This document shows positions 45,578-55,604 of a DNA stretch of 64,000 bases, piece after piece (position 1 is the stretch's first letter; the number at the start of each line of letters is the position of its first letter). Origin of the DNA: Alectoria sarmentosa (lineage: Eukaryota; Ascomycota; Lecanoromycetes; Lecanorales; Parmeliaceae); contig WOGZ01000180.1 in NCBI GenBank assembly GCA_009733775.1, positions 1 through 64,000 on the forward strand. The letters are read 5' to 3'. The notes under the pieces were generated by a model, which saw nothing but the letters and a program-made list of their open reading frames with translations, was not told the origin of the DNA and searched no databases. The position numbers and the translations under genes were made by a program.

Positions 45578-46137
45578 ATGTTCATCCCCACGCGCCCTCT
45601 GACGCTGATGCTGGGTCTCGTCGTCTTCGCGGTCGCTGTGGCCGTCGCTGCGCCGGTGGCGGCGCCTGGTTCGTGCTTTTGCTTTTTTTCTTTTTTTTCC
45701 CTTCCTTCCTTTCGTCCTTCCTTCCTTCCTTCCTTCCTTCCTTCCTTCCTTCCTTCCTTTCGTCCCCCTCCTCTCTCCCTACCACCTCCCCATCCCATCC
45801 CCATCCCATTCCATCCTCTCCTTCCCTTCCCTTCCCATCCACCCCTCAACCAACCAACCAACCGACTAACCAACCAACTAACTAACACCCCTCACAGAAG
45901 CCGCAGAGGTAACCTCAACCTCCCTTACCCTCCCTTACCCCTTTGTCCATCATGCATCCCTATTCCACATGAGAAAAAACGAAAATGTCAAGTATAATGA
46001 ATAGCTCAGAAGAAACGGAAATGGAAAAGCTGACGTAGCCTTTTGTTTTTTTTCCGCAGTTTGAATACGGCGTTCACGCGCCCGTGGCGCGCGATGGGTT
46101 CTCGGTGCCGGCGCCGCCGGCGGATAGTATTACTTGA
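45578..46137 (+). CDS. Predicted 59-aa secreted peptide with 11-nt microexon
   Basis: Three exons inferred: 45578-45668, 45898-45908 (11 nt) and 46060-46137. Exon 1 encodes a strong signal peptide, MFIPTRPLTLMLGLVVFAVA followed by VAVAAPVAAP. The microexon adds EAAE, and exon 3 gives FEYGVHAPVARDGF then SVPAPPADSIT and a stop. The 59-aa product would release a peptide of roughly 35 residues without cysteines. Support: skipping the microexon yields an immediate stop; intron 1 has two ACTAAC branch sites just before CACAG; intron 2 has CTGAC before TTTCCGCAG. The intron-1 donor GTTCGT is non-consensus. An alternative is that only exon 1 is real. Role unknown; could be an effector-like or signalling peptide. 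Confidence 0.5.
45700..45762 (+). repeat. (TTCC)n tract in an intron
   Basis: A pyrimidine tract of CTTC units with two TTTCG interruptions lies inside intron 1 of the predicted peptide gene, before its branch sites. Confidence 0.8.
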
Positions 46138-46619
46138 GGGGGTTGGAGGCGGTGGGGAGGGGGGAAAGGGGGAGATGTGAAGGATAGGATAGGGGGTGGG
46201 GGAATGAAGGGGGTGGAGTTGGCTGCGGGGGGGTTTTCCTTGGGTGAGGAGAGGAGAGGAGAGGAGGGAAGGTGGGGGGAGGGGGGGGGGGGCACCAGGG
46301 GTGGATGGAGTGATTTGGGAGGATTGCCATCGATGCTGGTGATTGAGGACTTTTTGATATGATTGCCGTGGAAGTGGGTTTATGACTATTTATGAGAAGA
46401 TTGTCGCACATGTTGTGGCAATTTAACGTTGGGGAATGGATCTGGGATTTTGAATATTCAATTTGTCTTGATTTCATTTCCAGTCTCTATGCCTACTCCC
46501 TAGTCTATGGTAGACGGTCCCGGACCGCACCGAATACTGCAATGATTGAATAAAATCTAATAAAGCCCATAGCAATGCAATGCTACACAGAAAGTGACCA
46601 CCCAAAAATCCAGCCTCGC

Positions 46620-48242
46620 TCAAAACGTAACCAGAAGCCTCGACTTCATCCGTGCCCGCTCCCCAAACCGCATCAGCAAAAGCGGCACGGGCAGAAACAC
46701 CAACGCGATAAACGCCAGCACCGACGTGCCCCACCCCACGCCCAGGTCATCATACAACCGCGGCGCCACCAACGGAAAGGCCGCGCCGGCCACGCACCGC
46801 AGGCTGATGGTCGCAGCGATAGCGGACGCGGAGTGGACACCAAAGGCATCGACGAGATAGCTGAAGGACGGGAGGATAGTGGCGGCCACGCCGAAGCCCA
46901 GAACCGCAGTCGCGATGATAGGAGCGATCCACTGGACGTGGGCCTGCACTGTCCAGCCGTACCAGAGGAGGGCGATGGGGATGACAAGGCCGCCTATGAT
47001 CATAGGCGGTAGGCGCTGTTCGGGCTTCATGCCGCCTCGGGTTTTCATTCGCTCGACGTAGCGATCTAGTGTTGCTTGGCAGAGTAGCAACCCTGCTGTG
47101 AGACCGATCCCTGTATATTTATTAGACCGCAATTAGGTGTTTGCAATGGAAGATGGTAGGTGTACCTAGACCTAGAAATGTGAGACTAGCAGAGCCGGTC
47201 GAGAAGTCATACTTCGTCTCGAAGACTTCCGTCAGGGTAGTCAGAAGCACGTACGTATAGGCATAGACAAGAGCAACATAAAGGCCGAGGAGGAAAATGA
47301 CGGGGGATAGAACAAGCATCCGCGCGGGCCGCATAACGGAGACCGTCAGAAACCTCACCATTGTGTGTGTAACATGGTGAACGGATCTGTAAGAATCGTC
47401 CCCTGTTGATTTTCTCAGTCGAGCAGCTTTCCTCTCCAAGATCCGCACCTTGTAAGTCTCACGGAATAAGGCCAAGAATCCGACTTCGGTGACGCCAGCG
47501 AAGATAGCTGCCAACCAGAACAACCAGCGCCAGCCGATCGCTTGAGATACATAGCCTCCGATCACAGGGCCCAGTACTGGCCCGATCAATGGAGCTATGC
47601 CCTCAATAGCCATGGCATTGCCTCGTTTCTCAGTCACGAAAAGGTCTCCAACAATGCTGGGGTTGAGAACGATGGCCCCCACGGTGATGCCGTTTAAAAA
47701 TCGAAATGCAATAAACATGTGTATGTTAGTACTGACGGCCCCAGCGATTGAGAAGATGCAGAAAAAGATGTTGACGGCATTATAGACCGGTGCTCGACCA
47801 TAGATCTCAGACAACGGCGCAATGAACAGGGGTCCGAATGCTTCGCCAAGCTCCCAGATGGACACCAGGAGTGTCTGATAGAGTTGATTGTTGGAAGAGA
47901 ATTCCCGCAGTATCAGTGGGGCTGCGGGTGCGCACATGAGAGTTGCCAGGTTCCTGACTTTTTGTGAGTTCTGGGAAACGGGACGGATGGCAATGATGGC
48001 GCGTACGTGACCAGAGTCATTGCAGAGATCAGTCCCACCAGGCCCCATTTACGGGTATTTGACCAATTGAGGGGATTTTCCGGGTCATCGGGGCCGTCAA
48101 AGTCGACAACATGTATATCGACTTCGTCTTGAGTCGCTTTTTCCACTTCAAGGGATCCGAACTCGGCATCTTGTTCAAGCTTTGTGGGATCTGGTGGGAT
48201 CTCAGGTACTTCAGGAGCGACTTCTCCCATTTTCATGGACAT
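46620..48242 (-). CDS. MFS transporter, DHA1 drug:H+ antiporter type
   Basis: Three exons inferred: 48242-48007, 47953-47166 and 47110-46620, for 504 aa. Junctions keep frame and rebuild MTLVTNLATLM and FLGLGIGLTAG. The cytosolic N-terminus carries DPENPLNWSNTRKW, the hallmark of fungal DHA1-type carriers. PLSEIYGRAPVY (125-136) is motif A, and GPVLGPVIGGYV (203-214) is the antiporter motif of helix 5. About 12 membrane helices are visible, with a charged central loop around RILERKAARLRKST. Proton-driven export of small molecules from the plasma membrane is likely. The first true ATG in frame is at 48,242; the upstream frame starts with a non-ATG codon. It could export a metabolite of the nearby UstYa protein, but that is speculation. 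Confidence 0.88.
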
Positions 48243-49779
48243 GTCGATTTTCCCCACACCTCCACACGGATGCAATGCTCAGTAGTCAATTTTTATGCCG
48301 AAACTATCAATGCTGCGAATGCTTCAAACAGAACACCATTCTGATGACAAAGACTGGGCCAAGCAGAGAGCGTCATAATCTAGGAAATGTTGCAGATGAG
48401 CTTGAGGAAAAAGGAGAAATGAAGACCTTGGAAAAATGTCTGCAAAGTATGCAGCAAATGGGACTTATAAAAGGCATTTGGGAGCAGTCGAGGTGTCGGA
48501 CTGGTGGATCCGAGGGGAAAGCGCACGAATGTGCTTGACGACGCCCGGACCACGAAGCTTGAGCCAACCAAGGGCCATTTGTGTGGTCTCTGGGTGCGTG
48601 CTTGCTTCCGCCGAGGCCGGAAGGTAAGACACACCACACTTTTGGGTACAGCTAGAAAGCACGCAGCACACACATGGCAAATTCTTGCACTGTTTCATTG
48701 GTGCATTGTTTCATTGGACGTCTGGAAGCGTGAGTGCGTGGGAGCGCATATGTAGTCTTTTCGGCTGGCAGCTTGAAGAAAGAAATGCATTAGGAGATGA
48801 GGAGACACAAGCGCCCCGAAAGAGCGTGATGGAGCCCCGTGGATGAAGCTGATCATGCAGGCACCGGCACGGTGGCGGATGCTTTGTTTTAAAGAGGCAG
48901 TCCACTCACTGAGTCGGGAGGCAGTCGAAGCTTCCAAAACTGTTGAGCAGGGGGCTCCCGTTGGGCGGCTGAGCACTTTCAGGGACCTTCTATGTTGGGA
49001 ATTACTTCCGTTTAAGCTATCCTCTCTTCGTCATAGACGGAAACTATGGGCGCGGGGCGAGTGGCCGACGGTTTCCGCGCCGGTGTCTTAGAGTGGAGCT
49101 AGTGAGCGACGGTGCAATGCGCTAGGACAGACCTATGGGATGACGGCGCAACTGCTAAGGAATGCAAGCCGGATTTTCAAGTCACTTGATTTGTTGAGCG
49201 GGATTCCTTATCGTGCCCATGACGAAGGAGAGGGTATTGTGTCTCAATGGCTGGCCTGCTTGTATCGTAGTGTGGTCATTCACCAATTGCCGTAGTGCTT
49301 ACCTCGGATGGTTAATATGTGTATCAGTATTACGCAGCTTGGTCGACGTGCTTTCGGATAACCCCCACGAAGACCCTTTCCCCGTCACGCATTACCCTCC
49401 CTACATCTACAATCTACCTACATACCTTACCTTACCTTACCTGTTTGCTCTTGCTCAATTATCCTTAAATTATCCTACCAATAATGCCAATATCGTACCT
49501 ACCCTAGCTGATGTAACCGTGGGCTGGACTTGCGGCACAGGGCAAACTATCCCCAACCCCATGTCGCGCTGTGAAACCCCATATTTCCCATATCAAAAGC
49601 AGTGGGGAACACCTCCTTTCTATTCAGAATATCTCCTCTCGCCTCGTCGCTGTCTTTTGCATCTGTAGTTGCCAATTGCTCCTTCCGCTGAATTGGATTT
49701 TGGATCTGCGCAACATCAAATCGAGCATTTCTGATCCCTCAGCACTCATCCACCGGCGTGTAGCATTTTCCATTCCAAC
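48243..49779. promoter_or_regulatory. Divergent region MFS transporter / receptor
   Basis: About 1.5 kb between two divergent genes. Contains a CCTTACCTTACC stretch near 49,420-49,440. No gene is supported. Confidence 0.45.
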
Positions 49780-51291
49780 ATGGCCGCTCAGAATGGGAAC
49801 GATCAGGTCTACACCTTCTCGTATGCCACTCCGGGCGAAGTCTGGGCCATGGGCGTCGCGATGCCGGCGGCGTGTGCCCTTGTCGTTGGTCTACGCTTTA
49901 TGACTCGCAACATGCAAAAGGCTCGAATCGGAATTGACGATTGGCTCATTCTAGGGGGTCTGGTACGTTCAACACTTTGCTCCGCGCCATCACTTTCGTC
50001 TGACAATTCCGTCCTCAGATTACCTTTATTGGAATAGGGATATGTTTCATTATAGGTAGGCCCTCATGGCTAATGCATCGAGAGCAAACAATAACGTCAG
50101 GACTCAGGAGCGGCTACGCACGCCTTTGGCTATCCGACTCCTCCGTATCCAGCGGATCTCACGACGGAAGATGAGATACTGAACTACGTTCTTCCAATCT
50201 CAGAACTTGTGGGAAAGGTGCGCAAAGAAACGATAATCATGCGGACAAGCGGCTGAAATATCTATAGCTCGAATTCGCCATTCAACTCATAATGATGGTT
50301 TGCTACGGCTTCGTCAAGCTCAGCATCGTCGCCTTCTATCGCCGAATATTCGTGGTGAACAAACGCACAACCTTTGACATAATAACAAGAGTCACAGGCG
50401 TCGTGATTTTCTTGTGGGTCTTCACCTTCATACTCATCATCATCTTTCCCTGCGGATCCCACATCGACAACAACTGGGGGACGGCCGCGCAGCAAGAGGC
50501 GCATTGTTTAGTCATAGGGTACACCAGCTTGGAAGGACTGGCAGCCTCGGATTTTATCATCGATGTGGTCCTCCTTGCTCTTCCAATTCCGATGGTAGGT
50601 CTGGACCCTTGCTTTCCGAATCACAACTTGACAAGTCAATAGATATGGAGCCTCCGCATGACACCTGTGAAGAAGATTGCCGTTACAGGCATCATGATGC
50701 TGGGCGCTGCGTTAGTCACCGCCATGAAAGCTGACCTCATTCCACGCTGATTTGCTGCAGATCGCTCGCTGCATCCATTGCTCGACTGGTCCTCTACCTC
50801 CAGACGCAACAGGCAGCAATTCAAGAAATTCCAGTAGACTTTGATGGTCAGCGCATCCGAAGGAAATGGTCGATGGGGCCCTCTGCTGACTTGGCGCAAC
50901 AGAAAGCATAACCTTGATCATGTACTGGAGTACGATCGAAACCGGTCTCGCGCTCATCGCCGCTTGCCTTCCCACTCTGAGCTATCTCTTCAACGGCGTC
51001 TCTTTGCAATCGGCCGTCAACAGCGTGCGCAGTGCCTTGTCCCTGGGGTCCGTGCGCTCCACCCGGAAATCGACCGAGCCGAGCCGTGCGGAGGTGTCCA
51101 ACCCCTACATCGACATCGAAGCCAACAACTCCTCGTCGTCTTACGCCAAGATGTTCCCCCAGCCGGAGAAAGCAGCCGCGAGCACAAATTACCCTTTGCA
51201 ACCCATTGCAGACCACGATACCAAATACGACACCAAGCCGATGCAGGAACAATCAACAATAACCACAGTACGGAACGGCTTGGAGGCATAA
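49780..51291 (+). CDS. PTH11-like seven-helix receptor, fungal rhodopsin domain
   Basis: Seven exons inferred: 49780-49962, 50019-50055, 50108-50217, 50268-50594, 50643-50710, 50761-50846 and 50903-51291, for 399 aa. All junctions keep frame. The order of features fits the fungal rhodopsin-domain (SAT4/PTH11-type) family: first helix VWAMGVAMPAACALVVGLRF, then GIDDWLILGGL, later LVGKLEFAIQLIMMVCYGFV with KLSIVAFYRRIF, the LIIIFPCG helix, ASDFIIDVVLLALPIPMIWS and, near the end, ESITLIMYWSTIETGLALIA. A soluble Ser/Thr-rich C-terminal tail of about 90 residues follows. Likely a plasma-membrane sensor; the ligand is unknown. Exon 2 is only 37 nt, and two donors (GTAGGC, GTGCGC) are weak, so small shifts are possible. 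Confidence 0.85.
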
Positions 51292-53450
51292 TGGTATCAG
51301 GTATCGAGGCCTCAAGCCACGGAAAACCCAAAGAATGGGCTGGAGGCAGGATCGCACGGGAAATGCAGGCCTCACGGCATTGGATAAAGATCAATTGGAA
51401 AAGTATCTTTCACGTCTGGCATCTACCTCGTGTAAGCCGCCATTGTAAATGTAGAGTAGTATTATATAAGGGCGGAACAGAGTAGTATGTAACCTCCCGC
51501 GTCCTGGTCGAGAGGATGACTGGGCGGCAAGCTTTTAAAATTATTTCGATATCAAATGGCACTCACCCTATACCATAGACCTGAAATACCGTAGAGATTA
51601 ACCGCGAGATATATAAGTAATCTCCGTCGGCATGAAACACCACTCCTTTTCTTTGCAGGACCTCTCAAACGAAGTAATTTTAATAATTATATAAAAAATC
51701 CCATGGCAATCGCAGAACTCGAAAAGGCAACGTCCCACCCAGCTTGCTTCTTCAACTTTCATGCCATCGTTGTCAGTCGGCCCCCATCCCATTCCATTCC
51801 ATCCCATTCCATTCGATTCGTTCCAATTGGCCATCAGAGAGGGAAAAACACCCTGCCCATCTCGCCATCAGAGGGGGGGGGAAAAAAACACCCCGCCCAT
51901 TAGTGTCGCCGCCTCTCTCTGGACTCGAGAGACCCGTGATCGGAGTGGAATTCGCTGGGATGGGATCGGAGTGGAATGGGATGGGATTCGCTATGAAGTG
52001 AGCCAGCCAGCCTGCCCCTTAAGGATTCTTTTCGTATCGAAAGACGACACAATGCCGTTTGGGGTGGGAAAGGGGGGTTTCCGCACGAGATCTTTTCGCA
52101 GTCCGCCAAGAGTGCGCAACATCCCGGCCCGCCGCGTGCTCGTTGTGGAAAAAAGAGGGGGGGGGGGTTCATGATTCGCGCAAGCAAGCAAGCAAGCAAG
52201 CAAGCAAGGGTGTTTGACGTTTAGGTTTTCTTTTTTTCGGATGAGTTGAGTTGTGCTGGCTGGGCCTTGAGGTTGGCGTTATTGTTGATCCTAGTGGAGT
52301 GAGTGGCACTCTTTCTATGATTGTATTTCGCTTCTACGGCTGGCCATATGTGGAGGGAGCAGCATCTGTCCAAGCGAGTGCTTCGCTAGGTAGTTGAAGA
52401 GCTTGGATTGGATTCCTATGCGGGATTGGATTCTATCTATAATGTGAGATGAGATGGTTTATGATGTCTGGCTTGAGTAATGAAAGTCTCGCGTGTTGGG
52501 TTTGCTGAGGGTGAATCATCTTTAGGTGGACGGTTATTCGGAAGGGGAATTCCGGAATGACGATTATATCTGTATATCGTTTCGATGATGATGATGAATT
52601 TTGCTCACTCCGATCCGAATTGGGATCTGAGGCAGCGAAGTCATTGGAATTCTTGCTGAGGGCCCACGGAAAGAATTTGTGGATTTCGTGAAGGGTCTGG
52701 ATGAACTTGGACGGAAGGGATGAAGCGGAGTTCGTTGAGGGTCTTGCGGGCAGGAGATGAGGTTGGAGTGTGGTCTGGGGTGATGAATCATGGCTGGGCG
52801 AACGGGAGCGGTGATGTGACGGTGATTGAGGGAGTGAGGGTGACTGTGTTCTGGGAGGTTTGAGGCCTGGGATCAATGGTATGGTTGGAATGAAGACATT
52901 AGGCGAATTCTACTAGTCTCGTAGATTGATTTACGATCATTGCGTTTGGCAATGTTGAAACGAGCTTTGGAGTGTCAAGAAAGCTTACAGTGTCTAGTTG
53001 TTTGGTTGGGGTTGCGTGCCTCGATAGTAAAGTAACGGAACCGTTTCTCCCGAGTCGGAAATGCTGCTGTGATCGAGCGCGTTGGTGGATACTTGATATA
53101 TCTGCGCTACCAGCCAAATAACATCACTATCCCATAGCTTGTCATGGGGTAAAGTTCAGGCGTTCCGACCGAACACAAAAAAATGGTCCTCGCTGCAATG
53201 CAGTGCAGTCCAGCAATGGCCGCGTCTGCAACCAAGTTTCTCATATCGCGAATATTCTTCAGCAAATTCAAAACTTTGCGGTAAGAAATCTCTTGGAAAG
53301 GTTGTTGTCCAGAGAAATGATTGCGTTGGGAAGATACAGCATTGTTGATTTCGATTCCAACCTCGACCCTTCTGTAGCTATTTCTCTACGAGAGATCGCG
53401 CTCTCCAATTCGTGTCTCAGCTTATGCGGGTAATGTGCCTTGTCTACGGC
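51292..53450. other. Intergenic, 2.2 kb
   Basis: Contains short simple repeats (CATTC units near 51,790, (CAAG)n near 52,180-52,206). A minus-strand Ser/Pro-rich 147-codon ORF at 52,433-52,876 has no domain or conserved context and is not called. Confidence 0.5.
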
Positions 53451-54299
53451 CTAGACTGCCCAGAAGATGTGCATTCTAACTTCATCAACGAATTCCGGAT
53501 ACCCACATCCAGCTGGGGCCCATAGTCCTATGCTGTCACCAACTTCTAAAGTCGTCATGAAGTCAGTGACGGTAGGACTTTCATCTTCCAAGTAGGCATT
53601 CTCGTGCTCCCCGTCATGCCTCCACTTGATCGAAGTCCGATGTGTCAACCAAGACATTTTCTGAAGTATGAGGCGCTGGTTTGTATTTGCGACGGAGCCT
53701 TTCCGAAGGTTTGGCAGCATTGAGGAATTCTTTGGTTGTCCCCATTTCGCCGGAGCCCATTGTAATACATTCGAGTTCGGGCTGTCGTCCTTTTCGCTTG
53801 GGTCCCTCAAGATGCTGACCTCGCAGTGCTTCCAACATCCGTGGGATATTCCCCCGCAGACCTTCTCGAATATCACCATCCGTGCAGGATGCTTTGTCCG
53901 TGGTAGAAGCCAACGATGTTGACTCCGGCTTCCGGAGACAAAATATTTTTGTAGCGACAGAGGGATAAGGCTCGCTAGGACAGGTGTGCGTGCTGTCTGC
54001 ACGCCCAAGGGCGGCGAGCATAAGAGATAGCCACGCACTCGCGGGGGGCCTCGGGCAAGTTCACGAGCTGAATATGTGGCAGGGTTGGGTGCCAGGTGTC
54101 CTTGCAGTGGGCTGGAGACACTTGTTGGTTTGTGCGAGCGGCAAGTGATGTGCGCCCAGTATTCCGCCTGGTCGAATATAATGACGACGAGCTCCATGGG
54201 AATTCTTTTAAGAAGAAAATGTCTGAGCAGAATGATGTCTCTTACGGAAGGCCATGTGGACCTGTCTACGCCCGGGGCCATCTCTGGTTTGAACGTCAT
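53451..54299 (-). CDS. Uncharacterised protein, member 2 of a paralogous pair
   Basis: Intronless 282-aa homologue of the protein at 29,311-30,465. Shared blocks in the same order are LLRHFLLKRIPMELVVIIFD then QAEYWAH (about 24-50), YLLCSPPLG, HPARMVIFEK, SIKWRHDGEHENAYLE, GDSIGLWAPAG and the C-terminal VRMHIFWAV. It lacks the disordered N-terminal and central insertions of the longer member, so it may show the minimal fold: an F-box-like helix pair plus a C-terminal strand-rich domain. No signal peptide or membrane helix. I cannot name the family or a function. The start MTFKPEMAPG is chosen; a second ATG lies six codons downstream. Confidence 0.7.
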   Translation of the reverse strand: MTFKPEMAPGVDRSTWPSVRDIILLRHFLLKRIPMELVVIIFDQAEYWAHITCRSHKPTSVSSPLQGHLAPNPATYSARELARGPPRVRGYLLCSPPLGVQTARTPVLASLIPLSLQKYFVSGSRSQHRWLLPRTKHPARMVIFEKVCGGISHGCWKHCEVSILRDPSEKDDSPNSNVLQWAPAKWGQPKNSSMLPNLRKGSVANTNQRLILQKMSWLTHRTSIKWRHDGEHENAYLEDESPTVTDFMTTLEVGDSIGLWAPAGCGYPEFVDEVRMHIFWAV

Positions 54300-54818
54300 G
54301 GATGCAAACGCTGAATTATGATTCGGGATTTTTACTGAGCTTCGCCGTAGATGCTTCTTGAAGCGGCAGGGAGGCTGCTGCGTCGGGGCTTTGTGATTCG
54401 AATAAATGAGGTTGCAACACGTACTGGAAAGACGATATTACTTGATGCAGGGTAGCAAGGAAGTATAATACGGTGAGAGGGAGGTGCTTGGTCATCATTA
54501 TTTCGAATAGCTTTCGGTCTAAATAAAGCCCACAATATCCCTCTGATCGACTCCTGCTGAGGATGAAGATTCTTGGATGAATAATCCATTTCTCAGCCTT
54601 GGCGGTTGTTTCTGAGGCATCAACAATTCCCAGCCACCGAGAGCCACCGCAGTCTCCAAGCTGGCGGCTAGGCCCTATTCAGCCTAGAGAATGAAGTCAT
54701 TAGGGTCTCGAACTTTTGCCCTGAAACTTGACAGGAGGGGTAGTACGTAAACATTGAGTCCACATCTTCTTCCACTTCACCATCACCTACACCAAATACA
54801 TACACAGCAGCAGCAAAC
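54300..54818. other. Divergent spacer
   Basis: About 520 bases between divergent genes. One stress-element-like AGGGG lies near 54,735 upstream of the LEA-like gene. No other feature seen. Confidence 0.4.
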
Positions 54819-55604
54819 ATGGTCAAAGTGTTGGAAAACAGTGCCATCGACCTCGACATCGTTCCAGGATCTAAAGATGGCGGTGAACTCAAAGATCAGG
54901 CCGATGCCCTCACGTACGTTGATTTCCTCGCCCCGCAGCGCCATCTCACAAGGACCGACAGAACAATTGCTGACTCTTCGTTTATCATTCAGTGGCGAAG
55001 CAACCAAAAATCTCCCTCCCGAAGCCCGTCAGCGAGTCGAAGGCGTTACGCAGGGAGCTACGGCAGCTGGCGCAGATGCTCTTCAGACCGTTGGTGGAGG
55101 CGTAAAGGGCATTGTTGATACTGCTGGGAACACTGTGCGTCTTCCCCTCCCATACTATGCTGCCTTATCGTACATTCTTTCGATGCAAAGAACACGGCTA
55201 ATGCACGCATGTCTTCACAGGTCGGGACCCTCGGCGGCGGCCTCAGCGACACCGTCAGTGGCGTAGCAGGAGGACTTGGCAAGGTTGCCTCTGGCGCAGG
55301 ACAAACGGCTGCGGCGCCATTCACTTCCACGGAAACGAAAGACGGGGGTGAGGGAACTGCTGACTCCGCGAAAGGCGCGGCGGATTCGGCTGTCGAGACC
55401 GCAGGCGAGGCTGGAGGAAAGATGTCCGAGACTGCAGGCGAGACTGGAGAAAAGGCTTCCGAGACTGCAGGTGAGGCTGGAGGAAAGGCGTCCGAGACTG
55501 CAGGCGAGGCTGGAGACAAGGCGTCCGAGGCTGCGGGCAGCGCGAAAGATACCGTTGGGGACGCTGCTGGGGAAGGACATAAGAAGCTTGGGCTCTCAGA
55601 GTAG
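54819..55604 (+). CDS. LEA-like hydrophilic repeat protein
   Basis: Three exons (54819-54913, 54993-55134, 55221-55604) give 206 aa, all in frame with good donors (GTACGT, GTGCGT). The N-terminus MVKVLENSAIDLDIVPGSKD is unrelated to the repeats. The middle is Gly/Ala/Val-rich (GVTQGATAAGADALQTVGGG), and residues about 138-192 hold five 11-residue repeats of the type ETAGEAGGKAS, with variants ETAGETGEKAS and EAAGSAKDTVG. This period and composition resemble LEA group 3/4 proteins, which protect membranes and proteins during drying or cold and are natively unfolded. A role in spores or stress is likely but inferred. The DNA of the repeats is also nearly identical, so copy number may vary between strains. 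Confidence 0.72.

Noticed and set aside
45421..45888. Minus-strand ORFs rich in Lys/Glu/Gly
   Set aside because: Translations of (GGAA)n repeats and antisense to the predicted peptide gene.
41500..51300. UstYa, MFS and receptor as a biosynthetic cluster
   Set aside because: No synthetase, terpene cyclase, RiPP precursor with repeats, or pathway regulator lies between them.
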